Source: Legionella yabuuchiae (lineage in GTDB: Bacteria > Pseudomonadota > Gammaproteobacteria > Legionellales > Legionellaceae). Taken from it: DNA of 62,497 bases. Location of the stretch: contig NZ_CAAAIW010000016.1 in NCBI RefSeq assembly GCF_900640115.1, positions 1 to 62,497 of the forward strand. Direction: 5' to 3'. This document shows positions 8,765 to 18,329 of the stretch, piece after piece. The position numbers were made by a program, and so were the translations under genes. Below the pieces are notes generated by a model. That model searched no databases and was not told where the DNA came from. It was given only the letters and a program-made list of their open reading frames with translations. How positions within the stretch are numbered: the first letter of the stretch is position 1; the number at the start of each line of letters is the position of its first letter.

Positions 8765-9430
8765 ATGGTTTATACACAAGGAAAGCAACATGAAGTGGAA
8801 ATCCCAAACCGTGGTGATGTTCTCGACGGCTTCTTATTGATACCCGAACAACCTAAGGGAATCGTACTCTTTGTTCACGGCAGTGGAAGCAGTCGTTTTA
8901 GCTCCCGCAATCAATACGTTGCCAATTATTTAAACCAGTCAAACCTTGCAACCCTGCTATTTGATTTACTAACTCCAGATGAAGAGGCCGTTGATGTATA
9001 TACCCGTGAGTATCGATTTGATATTGGTTTATTAGCTACTCGGCTTATTGAAGTTACAAAATGGAGCCATTCCCAATTTCCCAATTTAAATATTGGTTAT
9101 TTTGGCTCAAGCACCGGTGGTGCTGCGGCATTAATGGCTGCGGCTTATCAAAAAGAGGAAGTCAAAGCTATTGTCTCTCGTAGTGGAAGGCCTGATTTAG
9201 CTGGGGAATATCTGCCAACAGTCGAAACGCCCACGCTATTAATTGTGGGTGAGCTTGATGATGTGGTGATAGATCTAAATAAGCAAGCGATGAGTCAAAT
9301 GCACTGTGGTAATAAGCTAGAGATTGTCCCCGGTGCAACGCATTTATTTGAAGAGCCTGGAACTCTGGATGAAGTCGCAAAACTCACAAAAAATTGGTTT
9401 TTAAAACATTTAACCCCAACTCAGGGTTAA
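8765..9430 (+). CDS. Alpha/beta hydrolase, dienelactone-hydrolase-like
   Basis: 221 residues. The oxyanion-region motif FVHGSGSSRFSSRN is near residue 38, the nucleophile elbow is GSSTGGAAA (Ser about residue 119), an Asp lies in GELDDVVIDL, and the catalytic His is in GATHLFEEPG. It is a soluble cytoplasmic serine hydrolase; the substrate is unknown. GAGGAAAGG upstream sets the ATG at 8765. The next gene starts two bases after its stop, so the two are probably translated from one message. It heads the long rightward gene block. Confidence 0.85.
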   Translation: MVYTQGKQHEVEIPNRGDVLDGFLLIPEQPKGIVLFVHGSGSSRFSSRNQYVANYLNQSNLATLLFDLLTPDEEAVDVYTREYRFDIGLLATRLIEVTKWSHSQFPNLNIGYFGSSTGGAAALMAAAYQKEEVKAIVSRSGRPDLAGEYLPTVETPTLLIVGELDDVVIDLNKQAMSQMHCGNKLEIVPGATHLFEEPGTLDEVAKLTKNWFLKHLTPTQG

Positions 9431-9432
9431 CC

Positions 9433-10410
9433 ATGTTAAGTTATCTTCTATCTGGGCTTAGTATGCTTCTAATGATTGGTACTCTGTTGCCATTTCTTAA
9501 TTCTAAACAATGGTGGATAAGGGATTTTGATTTTCCACGATTGCAAATTTTTATTTTGTCACTGGTAACATTGATACTTTTTACGCTAACTCAATCGCTG
9601 AACCACTGGACAGCTTATAGCGCATTTATCATATTGATCCTAATTATCTTATATCAAGGTTCTAAAATCTTTCCTTATACGATTTTTTTTTCAAAACAAG
9701 TTCAAAATAGTGCTCCGAATGAAAAAACCTTTTCCTTAATCACAGCGAATGTTTTGAAGTGTAATAAGCAGGCTAAGCAATGCATCGCAATGATTAAACA
9801 ACAAAAACCAGACATAATTTTGTTAATTGAGGTCGATCACTGGTGGGTTTCACAATTGGAAGAAGTCTTTAGTGTTTATCCTTATAAATTGTTGCATCCC
9901 TTAGAAAATACCTATGGTATGTTACTGCTGTCACAAATGGAATTGGTGCAACCTGAAGTGAAATTTTTAATTTCTTCTGAAGTTCCTTCCATTCATGCCC
10001 ATGTTAATCCCACTCAAGGGCCATGTTTCAAACTGATTTGCCTACATCCTGTTCCTCCCACACCACCGCCAACGGATGGAGGTAACAGCGACAGTAAGGA
10101 GCGAGATATTGAGTTGTTAAAAGTCGCTAGAATGGTGGCTGAAACAGATGATCCGACTATTGTACTAGGCGACTTAAATGATGTTGCTTGGTCTAAAACG
10201 ACTGATGAGTTTCAAACCATAAGCGGGCTTCTTGATCCTCGTCGAGGACGAGGTATGTTTAACTCATTTCATGCCAAGTATTTTTTTCTTCGTTTTCCCT
10301 TAGATCATGTCTTTAGTTCAAATCATTTTCATTGTAAGGCTTTAAAACGTCTGGAAAGCATAGGTTCTGATCACTTCCCCATCTATGTTGAATTCTCACT
10401 TGAGCAATAA
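9433..10410 (+). CDS. Membrane-anchored endonuclease/exonuclease/phosphatase family protein
   Basis: 325 residues from the ATG at 9433, which lies two bases after the preceding stop; a longer reading into the hydrolase gene is unlikely. Residues 1-85 form about three hydrophobic helices. The remainder is an EEP-fold domain: ITANVLKCNK at the start, PDIILLIEVD with the metal-binding Glu, VLGDLNDVAWS with the Asp-x-Asn pair, and a final SDHFPIYVEF with the catalytic Asp-His. The layout is like E. coli YafD. The active domain is probably periplasmic; the phosphodiester substrate is unknown. Translationally coupled to the alpha/beta hydrolase. Confidence 0.82.
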   Translation: MLSYLLSGLSMLLMIGTLLPFLNSKQWWIRDFDFPRLQIFILSLVTLILFTLTQSLNHWTAYSAFIILILIILYQGSKIFPYTIFFSKQVQNSAPNEKTFSLITANVLKCNKQAKQCIAMIKQQKPDIILLIEVDHWWVSQLEEVFSVYPYKLLHPLENTYGMLLLSQMELVQPEVKFLISSEVPSIHAHVNPTQGPCFKLICLHPVPPTPPPTDGGNSDSKERDIELLKVARMVAETDDPTIVLGDLNDVAWSKTTDEFQTISGLLDPRRGRGMFNSFHAKYFFLRFPLDHVFSSNHFHCKALKRLESIGSDHFPIYVEFSLEQ

Positions 10411-10538
10411 ATGCATATAACTTAGCATATCCCTATAAAAACCCGTTAATATATCCAATCATGCTGGCTTAGGTTCAAAAATAAGTCGGATTCATTAACA
10501 GGTCATCTGTTTCATATGTATAACCAAAGGATGTGGTT

Positions 10539-12566
10539 GTGATCAAAAAATGGCCCGTATTTGAATTTAATCTTCCTCCTGCCTTACTGCTCAGTATCGT
10601 AGTCGCTATTCTTGTGTGGGTCGTTAGTTTTTTAAATGTCTATAAACTGATAGATGGGTATGCCTATGATTCTATACTCGTTTCTACTCCAAGCTATCAA
10701 ACCTCTGTTGAATCTAAGGTTTTGTTAATACAAGCCAATCAGGACATTCATGCTATCAACGAACCGACTTGGATACGGTTTTTAGATAACCTTGAACAAA
10801 GCAATCCTAGTCAAGTGATTTTTTTATTTTTTCCCAGCCAAGCCGGAGTCTCTTTTTATTCAAAAGCCAAACAATATGGAAATGTTTTATTTGGACGTCG
10901 GATGCTATCGGACACAAAAGCCCAAGTTCTTGAACCTTGGCCGGAGCATGCAAAAGATTTAAATCTTCCCTTTGGTGTCCAAGCGCTTCCAAAAAGCCAA
11001 TATGGTGTTTATCGGTTTCAACACACTGATTATTCATTTAATAATCAACCCATGCCAGCGGTAGAGATCCGTGTTGCACAACAATTGGATCATTGGACAA
11101 AGCCCCCAAAAGCCAAAACATATTATATTGATTTTTTATCGGGAACAGCTTCCCTTCCTTTTTTAACCCTTTCACGGGCCTTTGAGGATGAACTGGTATC
11201 CGAAATGATAAAAAATCGCGCGATAATCATTGGCAACACATCACCAGATTCGAATAATTTAACCACTCCCCTCATTCACAATGGGCTAACCATTTCAGAA
11301 CCACAATTTCATGCTTATGCATTGCAAACGCTTCTATCCAAAGAAGCCATACAATGGATGGGGCCTTTTATTAAACTGTTGTTTCTAATCTTGGTCAGTA
11401 TAGGTAGTCTATTGATGCTAAACGCAACATCTAGACAAACGACCACGGTATTGTTGCTATTCAGCTTGTTTGTAATGGATTTTCTACTCGCCTGGGCGAT
11501 ACTCGTGTGGTTCAAGCTATGGATTCCACTGTTGGCTATATGGTTAACTCATCTTGCTCTTTATGTGGTCTTAACGCGTTATCGCCTAATGGAGGAAGAA
11601 AAAAAAGCGTTAGAAGTATTGTTTGAATTATCGAGTAAAATTCAAGATAAAGCACTGGATATTAAGGTATATGCATCGGATCAATACTGGTCAAATATTA
11701 TTGTGATGCTCAATCAAACCCTTAACTTAAGCTGTGCAATCTTTCTCGAATGCATCCCAAATTCTCATCGTCTTAAAGAAGTCAGCGCGATGAACTGCAG
11801 TCTTAATAATATAAACGAACGACGGCGTGACTATCATCGAGACCCTTATAAAACAGCGATTGAAACCCACAACTTAATGCAAGTTGAGAATTTTATCGAC
11901 TGTGGGAAAACCAAAAGTCAATTTTTATATGCCTTAATACACTCAAACGAAACGTTAGGGTTTTGGGTATTTTGCTTAGATAAAGAGCAAAAGTTAAGCC
12001 ATGATCAAAAAATTTATATCAATCAGCTTGGCAACCAAATTGCTTTTTTCTTACATCTTCGCAAACTCTGGCTAAAGGAAGAGCAACAAAAAGAAAACAT
12101 CGTGCTTCGCTTTTTAAATCTAGAACGCCATTTCAGCGTAGCTGAAAAAATGCAATCCTTGGTTGCTAAATTAGAGCGGCGGCTAACGATTACTAAAGAT
12201 TTTTTAAGCGCTCAAACCACAGGATGTATCTATTTTGATCTGTTCGGACGTCAATTATTAGCAAATGAACAAGCCGAACAAATCTTTAAACGAGCGGAAA
12301 TCTTGACCGAAGAATTATCTGCACTTGATTTATTAGTCAGCATTACCAACATGAATCTTGACAATGCTCGGGAGGTTTTACAAGAACTCATCGTAATAGG
12401 GACTGAAATAGTTTTTGATATACAACTGCCCAATCACTACGAACAACAATTTCAACTTAGGCTTTCTGTTCCCAATGTGGGTGTAGAATCGTATAAAACA
12501 GAAGCACAAGGCATGCTTAGTTTAGAAAGACGTGGGCTTTTTTTTGAGTTCGTCAAGAAGGATTGA
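10539..12566 (+). CDS. CHASE2-domain membrane sensor without a recognised output domain
   Basis: GTG start at 10539 is chosen because AAAGGA (10525-10530) lies eight bases before it; a GTG at 10533 is too close. The 675-residue product has an N-terminal membrane helix, a periplasmic CHASE2-like domain (about 35-270: YDSILVSTPSYQ, NQDIHAINEPTW, IIGNTSPDSNNL), then three membrane helices (about 275-350). A cytoplasmic GAF-like region (about 365-520) and a PAS-like segment (about 550-640) follow. No histidine kinase, cyclase, GGDEF or phosphatase motif is seen. It lies 115 bases before the CapC-like gene and probably senses an envelope signal controlling the locus, perhaps through protein contacts. 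This role is inferred. Confidence 0.7.
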   Translation: MIKKWPVFEFNLPPALLLSIVVAILVWVVSFLNVYKLIDGYAYDSILVSTPSYQTSVESKVLLIQANQDIHAINEPTWIRFLDNLEQSNPSQVIFLFFPSQAGVSFYSKAKQYGNVLFGRRMLSDTKAQVLEPWPEHAKDLNLPFGVQALPKSQYGVYRFQHTDYSFNNQPMPAVEIRVAQQLDHWTKPPKAKTYYIDFLSGTASLPFLTLSRAFEDELVSEMIKNRAIIIGNTSPDSNNLTTPLIHNGLTISEPQFHAYALQTLLSKEAIQWMGPFIKLLFLILVSIGSLLMLNATSRQTTTVLLLFSLFVMDFLLAWAILVWFKLWIPLLAIWLTHLALYVVLTRYRLMEEEKKALEVLFELSSKIQDKALDIKVYASDQYWSNIIVMLNQTLNLSCAIFLECIPNSHRLKEVSAMNCSLNNINERRRDYHRDPYKTAIETHNLMQVENFIDCGKTKSQFLYALIHSNETLGFWVFCLDKEQKLSHDQKIYINQLGNQIAFFLHLRKLWLKEEQQKENIVLRFLNLERHFSVAEKMQSLVAKLERRLTITKDFLSAQTTGCIYFDLFGRQLLANEQAEQIFKRAEILTEELSALDLLVSITNMNLDNAREVLQELIVIGTEIVFDIQLPNHYEQQFQLRLSVPNVGVESYKTEAQGMLSLERRGLFFEFVKKD

Positions 12567-12681
12567 GTACAGAAAGCTTGAGTACAGCCGACGATTCCTG
12601 CTTAATATTCATTGGCTTTGAAATTCAATTAATTGGGCGGTCGAAGCGGGCTGCAGGCGGGAGATTAAGGGTTAGGTTTCA

Positions 12682-15600
12682 ATGAATATATTCCCATTAC
12701 AATTATTTCCTTACGCGTTATCCAGTTCGGTGATTACCACGGTCTGGATTGGTGTGTTTGTCATCGCTTTTTTTAATCTACGTTTAGGCTGGCTACTTTC
12801 TGGATTTGTAATCCCTGGATACTTAGTGCCACTTCTTATCATTAAGCCTTTATCCGTATTTGTTATTTTTATTGAAGCCGTGCTGACCTACGTCTTTGTA
12901 TGGTCGTATTCTTACTATTTTACAAAATTTCATCATTTTAATCATTTATTTGGCCGTGATCGTTTTTTTGCCTTGTTTCTGGCAAGTGTGTTAGTGCGGG
13001 TTGGAATGGATGGTTGGGTTCTCCCGGAAATTGCAAACCTCATCAATATTCATTTTGGCATTCAAATTGATTACCGTGACAGCTTACAAAGTTTTGGCTT
13101 AATTATTGTCGCGTTAATCAGTAATCAGCTTTGGAAATCGGGTTTAAATCGTGGTTTAGTTCATATGTTGGTTACGCTGTTCATCACTTATTTTATTGTC
13201 CGCTATGTGCTCATTAATGTTACGAATTTTGATGTCAGCAATCTGCAATACATGTATGCCAATATTGCTATGTCTATGCTGGCCAGTCCAAAATCATACA
13301 TTATCTTAATTGTTACAGCACTTATCGCTTCGCGCTTAAATCTACGTTATGGCTGGGAGTATAATGGGATTTTAATTCCCGCATTACTGGCGCTACAGTG
13401 GTATCAACCAATTAAAATTGTATCTTCATTTGTTGAAGCCTTTATTATTCTTGGTCTTTCTTCTGCGTTATTAGAGTCCCGTTTTTTCCGTCATCGAAAC
13501 ATTGAAGGGGCTTATAAATTACTCTTATTTTTTAACGTCAGTTTTGTTTATAAGATCATTCTCGCTTATTTATCGTTTTACTTTTTTCCTCAAGTTCAAG
13601 TTACAGATTTTTACGGATTCGGCTATCTGCTTTCAACACTGATTGCAATCAAAATGTATGATAAGCACGTCTTAGCTCATTTGACCCTAAGTACCTTACA
13701 AACCTCGATTATTTCCGTGTTTGTTGCCAGTATCATTGGCTATAGCTTAACCTTTGTGCCCCAATTTACCACTCAAGCAGAAGCTCTTGATTTTGCCGCT
13801 CAAAAGATCGCGCCTTTACCAAGAAAAACCAATCTAGAAGAAGCCTTAAGACTTGCAAAAATTCAGTTGTATCAAAATAAATTAATGGACTCTTCTAAAC
13901 AACCAACCCTTCAAGAACTAAGACGCTTTACTCAGGCCATTAACACACTACTTGCTTTAAAGTCGACAGAACATACTCCTGAACTTAAACACGCTCAAAA
14001 ACAATTAAGTCAAATTCATTATCAAATCTACACCCTAGAAAACCGTTATTTTTTATTGGAAGAAACTCCACCAGTTAATGGCTGGGGACTTTATGTCATC
14101 GATACAAAAGCCTCTGCATCTGGGTTAATTGAGGTTCCACGACCTTTAAGTGAAGAGAACGCTTATGATGTTGGGGCTGCTCTTTATGCGCGTTTTAAAG
14201 CGAAATCATTTGCTGTGTCTGGTCGCCCCATGGCTGAGGATGTCAGTCCCTATGCTAATGTGTTAGCCAATCCTTTAACTTTTTATCAAGCGTTTCATAA
14301 AGCTGCTGCGGATGAAAATGTTATCCAAGTTCGTACAACGAGTGCCCCACAACTCCAAACCAAAATCTTTATCAAACAATCGTTGCCGCCACTATTAAAT
14401 CTACAAACGTTAAAACAATGGGTGGGACCCATGGAGATTGTATGGGGAAAAAGCGCGTCATCAAATCTCCAGTGGGATAAAACGGACCGCGGATTTGCTG
14501 AGATTGTGTTTACAGCGAAAGCAACCAACCAATTATTAAACGCTCTAATTTCTCCACAATTTAGTATAAAAATGATTTCTTCTAACCAAAATCTGGAAGG
14601 CTATTTATTAGAACGAGTGTTTAAAGAAAACCCTTTAGCCGACAAAGGTTCGAATTTGTATCAAGCCCCAAGCCTTTCAGAATTATTATATTTTGACCGA
14701 GAAATACTGACGCCTTTGTTAATGGTTTCTTTTCAGCATGATCAATCGCTACAATGGACTAAAGACACACTCAATAAATTAAAACTTATCAATGCCCAAG
14801 CCAGTGCTATGGGCTATCAAATTACGTACTATCATCATAAAAACACGGATGAATATTATTTAATACTCAGGGAAATCCCCGAATTGAAGGAGCGCCATTA
14901 TGGAGGGACATTCATTATTCGCCTAAATCAATATAATCCCTATTTTGTTCAAATTCCTCGACCAGTATTTGAAATGAATAGTTTTGAATATGGGCTCGCG
15001 CTCTTTGAATTACTCAACGCCCGCGCTCTGTTCTTGGCTGGAGCTCACCCCTATGCAAATCTTGATAAAAGCTCCGATCTCTTGCGGTATGTGAATCGTC
15101 ATAATTTATTGAACCTTGCCACCCAAACTTTTTTACGTGAAACGGGGGATACTCCTTATCTCTTAATTCAAAGTCGGGCGTTTGGCCTTTATCCTAACTA
15201 CCCAGCACCCGAGGCAGATGTGCTGCTTTCATTTGACGATGGCGCCACCCGTTTTGAACAATTTTCAACGTTAGACAGACAGTTAATTGAAGCAATCAAA
15301 CAAATGGGATTACAGTTAAAGATGGTAGGTGGATCCAAAGCTACAACCGGGTATGAAGCAAGCGGTTCTTATATCACACACTATTTTGAACAATTAAAAA
15401 ACAAGCAGTTAGCCATTCTTTGGTTATCGCCGGTTACGAACACTTATTTTCGAACGCCTGAGGACAATATTTTTCATGAGGCAAAGTTTAATGCCGCCAA
15501 TATTCCTACCGTACAAGGACTGCTTTATTCGTATTTGCGCTCGAGTAAACTGGGAACTTCAGATGAAGCGCCCAACGCCTTAAAACAAGCCATAGAGCGC

Positions 15601-15867
15601 TATATGGGGCTTCAAGATATCATAATTTTACAATCACTGGTTAATTCCTGGCCTGACTACACGTTTAAACGCTTCATTGATGAGAACAGCAGACAACCTT
15701 ATCTACTGGTGTTTGACTCAAGCGATCGTCTGCTCTTGGTCGCTCACTTAGCCGCCCCAGATCCGAATTCATTGGTTAGTATTCACACCAGAACTCTGCC
15801 TCGTCAAGTGGTGAGTGACTATATCGAAACACGCGCAGCTTGGCTTATCTTGGAAAATGCGCCATGA
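12682..15867 (+). CDS. Double CapC/PgsC-like membrane protein fused to two degenerate hydrolase-like modules
   Basis: 1061 residues. Residues 1-165 resemble PgsC/CapC, the membrane subunit of poly-gamma-glutamate synthase: GWLLSGFVIPGYLVP, FIEAVLTYVF, YRDSLQSFGLIIVALISNQL. Residues 205-365 repeat the theme (LRYGWEYNGILIPALLAL, SFVEAFIILGLS), so the CapC unit is duplicated, whereas Bacillus PgsC is about 149 residues. The last 700 residues are hydrophilic. Within them, modules near 465-560 (IEVPRPLSEENAYDVGAALY) and 738-850 (VQIPRPVFEMNSFEYGLALF) resemble the hydrolase-like protein encoded at 18313 but lack its His residues. Stop TGA overlaps the next ATG (ATGA). Likely role: inner-membrane channel or scaffold of a polymer synthase. 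The CapC assignment is fairly strong; the modules are inference. Confidence 0.75.
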   Translation: MNIFPLQLFPYALSSSVITTVWIGVFVIAFFNLRLGWLLSGFVIPGYLVPLLIIKPLSVFVIFIEAVLTYVFVWSYSYYFTKFHHFNHLFGRDRFFALFLASVLVRVGMDGWVLPEIANLINIHFGIQIDYRDSLQSFGLIIVALISNQLWKSGLNRGLVHMLVTLFITYFIVRYVLINVTNFDVSNLQYMYANIAMSMLASPKSYIILIVTALIASRLNLRYGWEYNGILIPALLALQWYQPIKIVSSFVEAFIILGLSSALLESRFFRHRNIEGAYKLLLFFNVSFVYKIILAYLSFYFFPQVQVTDFYGFGYLLSTLIAIKMYDKHVLAHLTLSTLQTSIISVFVASIIGYSLTFVPQFTTQAEALDFAAQKIAPLPRKTNLEEALRLAKIQLYQNKLMDSSKQPTLQELRRFTQAINTLLALKSTEHTPELKHAQKQLSQIHYQIYTLENRYFLLEETPPVNGWGLYVIDTKASASGLIEVPRPLSEENAYDVGAALYARFKAKSFAVSGRPMAEDVSPYANVLANPLTFYQAFHKAAADENVIQVRTTSAPQLQTKIFIKQSLPPLLNLQTLKQWVGPMEIVWGKSASSNLQWDKTDRGFAEIVFTAKATNQLLNALISPQFSIKMISSNQNLEGYLLERVFKENPLADKGSNLYQAPSLSELLYFDREILTPLLMVSFQHDQSLQWTKDTLNKLKLINAQASAMGYQITYYHHKNTDEYYLILREIPELKERHYGGTFIIRLNQYNPYFVQIPRPVFEMNSFEYGLALFELLNARALFLAGAHPYANLDKSSDLLRYVNRHNLLNLATQTFLRETGDTPYLLIQSRAFGLYPNYPAPEADVLLSFDDGATRFEQFSTLDRQLIEAIKQMGLQLKMVGGSKATTGYEASGSYITHYFEQLKNKQLAILWLSPVTNTYFRTPEDNIFHEAKFNAANIPTVQGLLYSYLRSSKLGTSDEAPNALKQAIERYMGLQDIIILQSLVNSWPDYTFKRFIDENSRQPYLLVFDSSDRLLLVAHLAAPDPNSLVSIHTRTLPRQVVSDYIETRAAWLILENAP

Positions 15868-18329
15868 AGAAAGGATTATTTTTAATACTGATTCTATTGG
15901 CCATTGGTGTGGGTTGGTTTTTAAATCTGGACACCAAACCAGCCGATCCAATTATCCAAACGAGATTAGACGAAGCTGAATCAAGTATTCTTTACACGCT
16001 AACAAGCAACGCTTGGTTAGAATTTCAGTTGCCGCCTAATACGGAATCTGTAAAGCTAGTCACTAATGCCGACCTCCTTGCCCACCTAGATATCACACCG
16101 CAAGATAATTGGCCTTATGCCATTGAATATCAACTCATCAATTGGGATGGAGAGAACATTGAAACAAACATCCATTACTTTAAAGCGACTGTAAAATACT
16201 ATCATGATCCGAGATTTTCAAAGCCAGTCACCTCTTCCTTTTATTTATCGCCTAAATTTATTCCTTCGGATGGGAAATTAATCCGTTTAAATTTTAGGCA
16301 TAATCAACCCATTAAAACCATCCGCATGCGTTTATTGGAAAAATCACCAATTATTCAACAGGTTAATGTAAGAGTGTATGCGAGACAACCCGTTCCAGAC
16401 TACGAATACCCCATGAGATGGTATCGCTTAAATCAAGAGCAGAAAGAAAAAGTAGCCAAAGGAAGCCTCTTTCCACCGCACCTTCTCAGTGAGCAAGAGG
16501 TGCGTAACTTATTAAGTGAAACGTTTCAACCAATCGCCCCAAGTGGCATTAAGGGTTCAGACTATATCGCACGTAATTTATACACGATAGAACATGAAAC
16601 GTTCGATGAGGTTACCGAACCCGTTCTACCCAAAGGTGTGTTTGTGGACCGTGTTGTCCACGGTGTGATTCCCTTGCCCAAAGGAGAAAACAGAATCCAA
16701 CTTGATTTTGAAACGGCAGAGTTAGGCTCACCCCCTCCTTTAAACAGCAAAATTTTAATCCGCTGGCAAGATAGAACTGCGTTTGAATTTCAACAATTTG
16801 CTGTCACCTGGAAGGGAAAACCCATTCGCTGGGACCATGTTTTTCCTCCTGGACAATTGACTATCATGGCAGCCGGGCAGCTTGTGGTGCGTGCTTACGA
16901 ACTGGGGGCTAAACCTCTAGAGATCACACCCGAACCGCTTTATTTAAGAACTTATGTTAGTCGATTGCAGGAACCCGTCAGTTATCGCATTAATCATATT
17001 CGCCATCAACCGACCTTGTTTAGAATTGACGTTCGGCTGTTGTTGCCCGATGATAGTGCGCCTTTTTATCAAACCCAAGTGGATTATTCATTACTTGATA
17101 AGCAGGGAAAAACCATAAAATCAGGATCGTTAACCATCAATCCTGCTGAAGAAAAGGAATGGTTATCTCAATACGAGCGCGTCGCTAAAGAACCGATCCA
17201 AACTCGGGTTTCATCGCTTGTGAGTTATTTTTTTGTGCTGCAGCCCGAAGTCACTGAAATAAAATTTTCATCCCATAATCCTGTACTTCTTAGGGCGTAT
17301 AACCGTCCCTACCATATGACTCGTACGATAAAAGTACCAGAAGCGTATTACTTTTTAGATGCGCCAGATTTAAGACAACCGGCTTGGTTTTCCTTAAATC
17401 CCATCCAAAACGATCAATTATTATTAAATAACCAGTCGGTTTTATTAACCACGCAAATCGAACCCCCAGAGGTAAACTGGGCCGTTCTTGTCCAAAATTA
17501 TTTCTGGGAGGATTTTCATCCGATAGGCAATTGGTTTGGTCGTTTAATACTCACACCAATCGATGATTACGTGTCATTGCGTGAGGAAGCCTTAGCCAGT
17601 GTTTTTCAAGCGGTTCCGACTAATACCGTTTTTTCATTAACACTTAATGGATTTCTTGATAAACCTAGTGTTGATCCGCGCTTGGTTTACATCCGCAAAA
17701 ACACCTTTACAGGCTCTTTTAGTCTCAGTGTGGATGGCCGATTGCACTACAAAGGCCTATTGACTGGCGAAGCCGGTGAAATCCTGCTGCCGCCTTTAAG
17801 CCAAGGAAAGCACGCTTTTGAAATCAGAAGTGAGGATAATGCTGCATTTTTTATGAATCATACCTCGACTTCCAAAGGGAACGTATTAAAACGTTTGGTC
17901 AATTATCTAGGGCGCCAGGCATTGGAATTTCACTATGAAAAACTGAGCCGTGGTAAAGAAACCTTATCGCTGCGTTATTATGTTCCCTATGGGACGACCA
18001 AGCGCAGTAAAGTAGCCGTTGAAATAGAGGCGCCACAAGAACAGAAAAGTCCGCTGCGTCACTGGAGTTTGTTGAAGCGGGTTTTTGATATTGAACCGAA
18101 TTTACAAGCAAAAGTGCCGGTATTAAACACGCCAGCACAAACAGTGGATAAAGGACGCTTGCTTACGATACCCTTAGGGGAGGATGTCAAACCAGGAACG
18201 TACACCGTCCGAGTTACTTTGTTAGAAGGAGAACCAGGATATGTGCTGGTATCGCGCTTACTCCCTGGGGAGTCGGGTAAAAAAAGAATATTTATCGAGC
18301 CGCGGTTACGCGATGTTAAATTCTATTAA
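15864..18329 (+). CDS. Large exported or membrane-anchored beta-rich protein of the CapB/CapC locus
   Basis: ATG at 15864 overlaps the previous stop (ATGA), giving 821 residues. Residues 1-23 are a Lys-Lys start and a hydrophobic stretch (GLFLILILLAIGVGWFL), a signal peptide or anchor. The remainder is hydrophilic, rich in alternating beta-type sequence and aromatic residues, without a recognised catalytic motif. Segments such as GENRIQLDFETAELG and LTIMAAGQLVVRAYE recall the beta-sandwich-like modules of the two exported proteins further on. It lies between the CapC-like protein and the hydrolase-like protein in an overlapping gene string, so it probably works in the periplasm as part of the same assembly. 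Family not recognised. Confidence 0.65.
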   Translation: MKKGLFLILILLAIGVGWFLNLDTKPADPIIQTRLDEAESSILYTLTSNAWLEFQLPPNTESVKLVTNADLLAHLDITPQDNWPYAIEYQLINWDGENIETNIHYFKATVKYYHDPRFSKPVTSSFYLSPKFIPSDGKLIRLNFRHNQPIKTIRMRLLEKSPIIQQVNVRVYARQPVPDYEYPMRWYRLNQEQKEKVAKGSLFPPHLLSEQEVRNLLSETFQPIAPSGIKGSDYIARNLYTIEHETFDEVTEPVLPKGVFVDRVVHGVIPLPKGENRIQLDFETAELGSPPPLNSKILIRWQDRTAFEFQQFAVTWKGKPIRWDHVFPPGQLTIMAAGQLVVRAYELGAKPLEITPEPLYLRTYVSRLQEPVSYRINHIRHQPTLFRIDVRLLLPDDSAPFYQTQVDYSLLDKQGKTIKSGSLTINPAEEKEWLSQYERVAKEPIQTRVSSLVSYFFVLQPEVTEIKFSSHNPVLLRAYNRPYHMTRTIKVPEAYYFLDAPDLRQPAWFSLNPIQNDQLLLNNQSVLLTTQIEPPEVNWAVLVQNYFWEDFHPIGNWFGRLILTPIDDYVSLREEALASVFQAVPTNTVFSLTLNGFLDKPSVDPRLVYIRKNTFTGSFSLSVDGRLHYKGLLTGEAGEILLPPLSQGKHAFEIRSEDNAAFFMNHTSTSKGNVLKRLVNYLGRQALEFHYEKLSRGKETLSLRYYVPYGTTKRSKVAVEIEAPQEQKSPLRHWSLLKRVFDIEPNLQAKVPVLNTPAQTVDKGRLLTIPLGEDVKPGTYTVRVTLLEGEPGYVLVSRLLPGESGKKRIFIEPRLRDVKFY

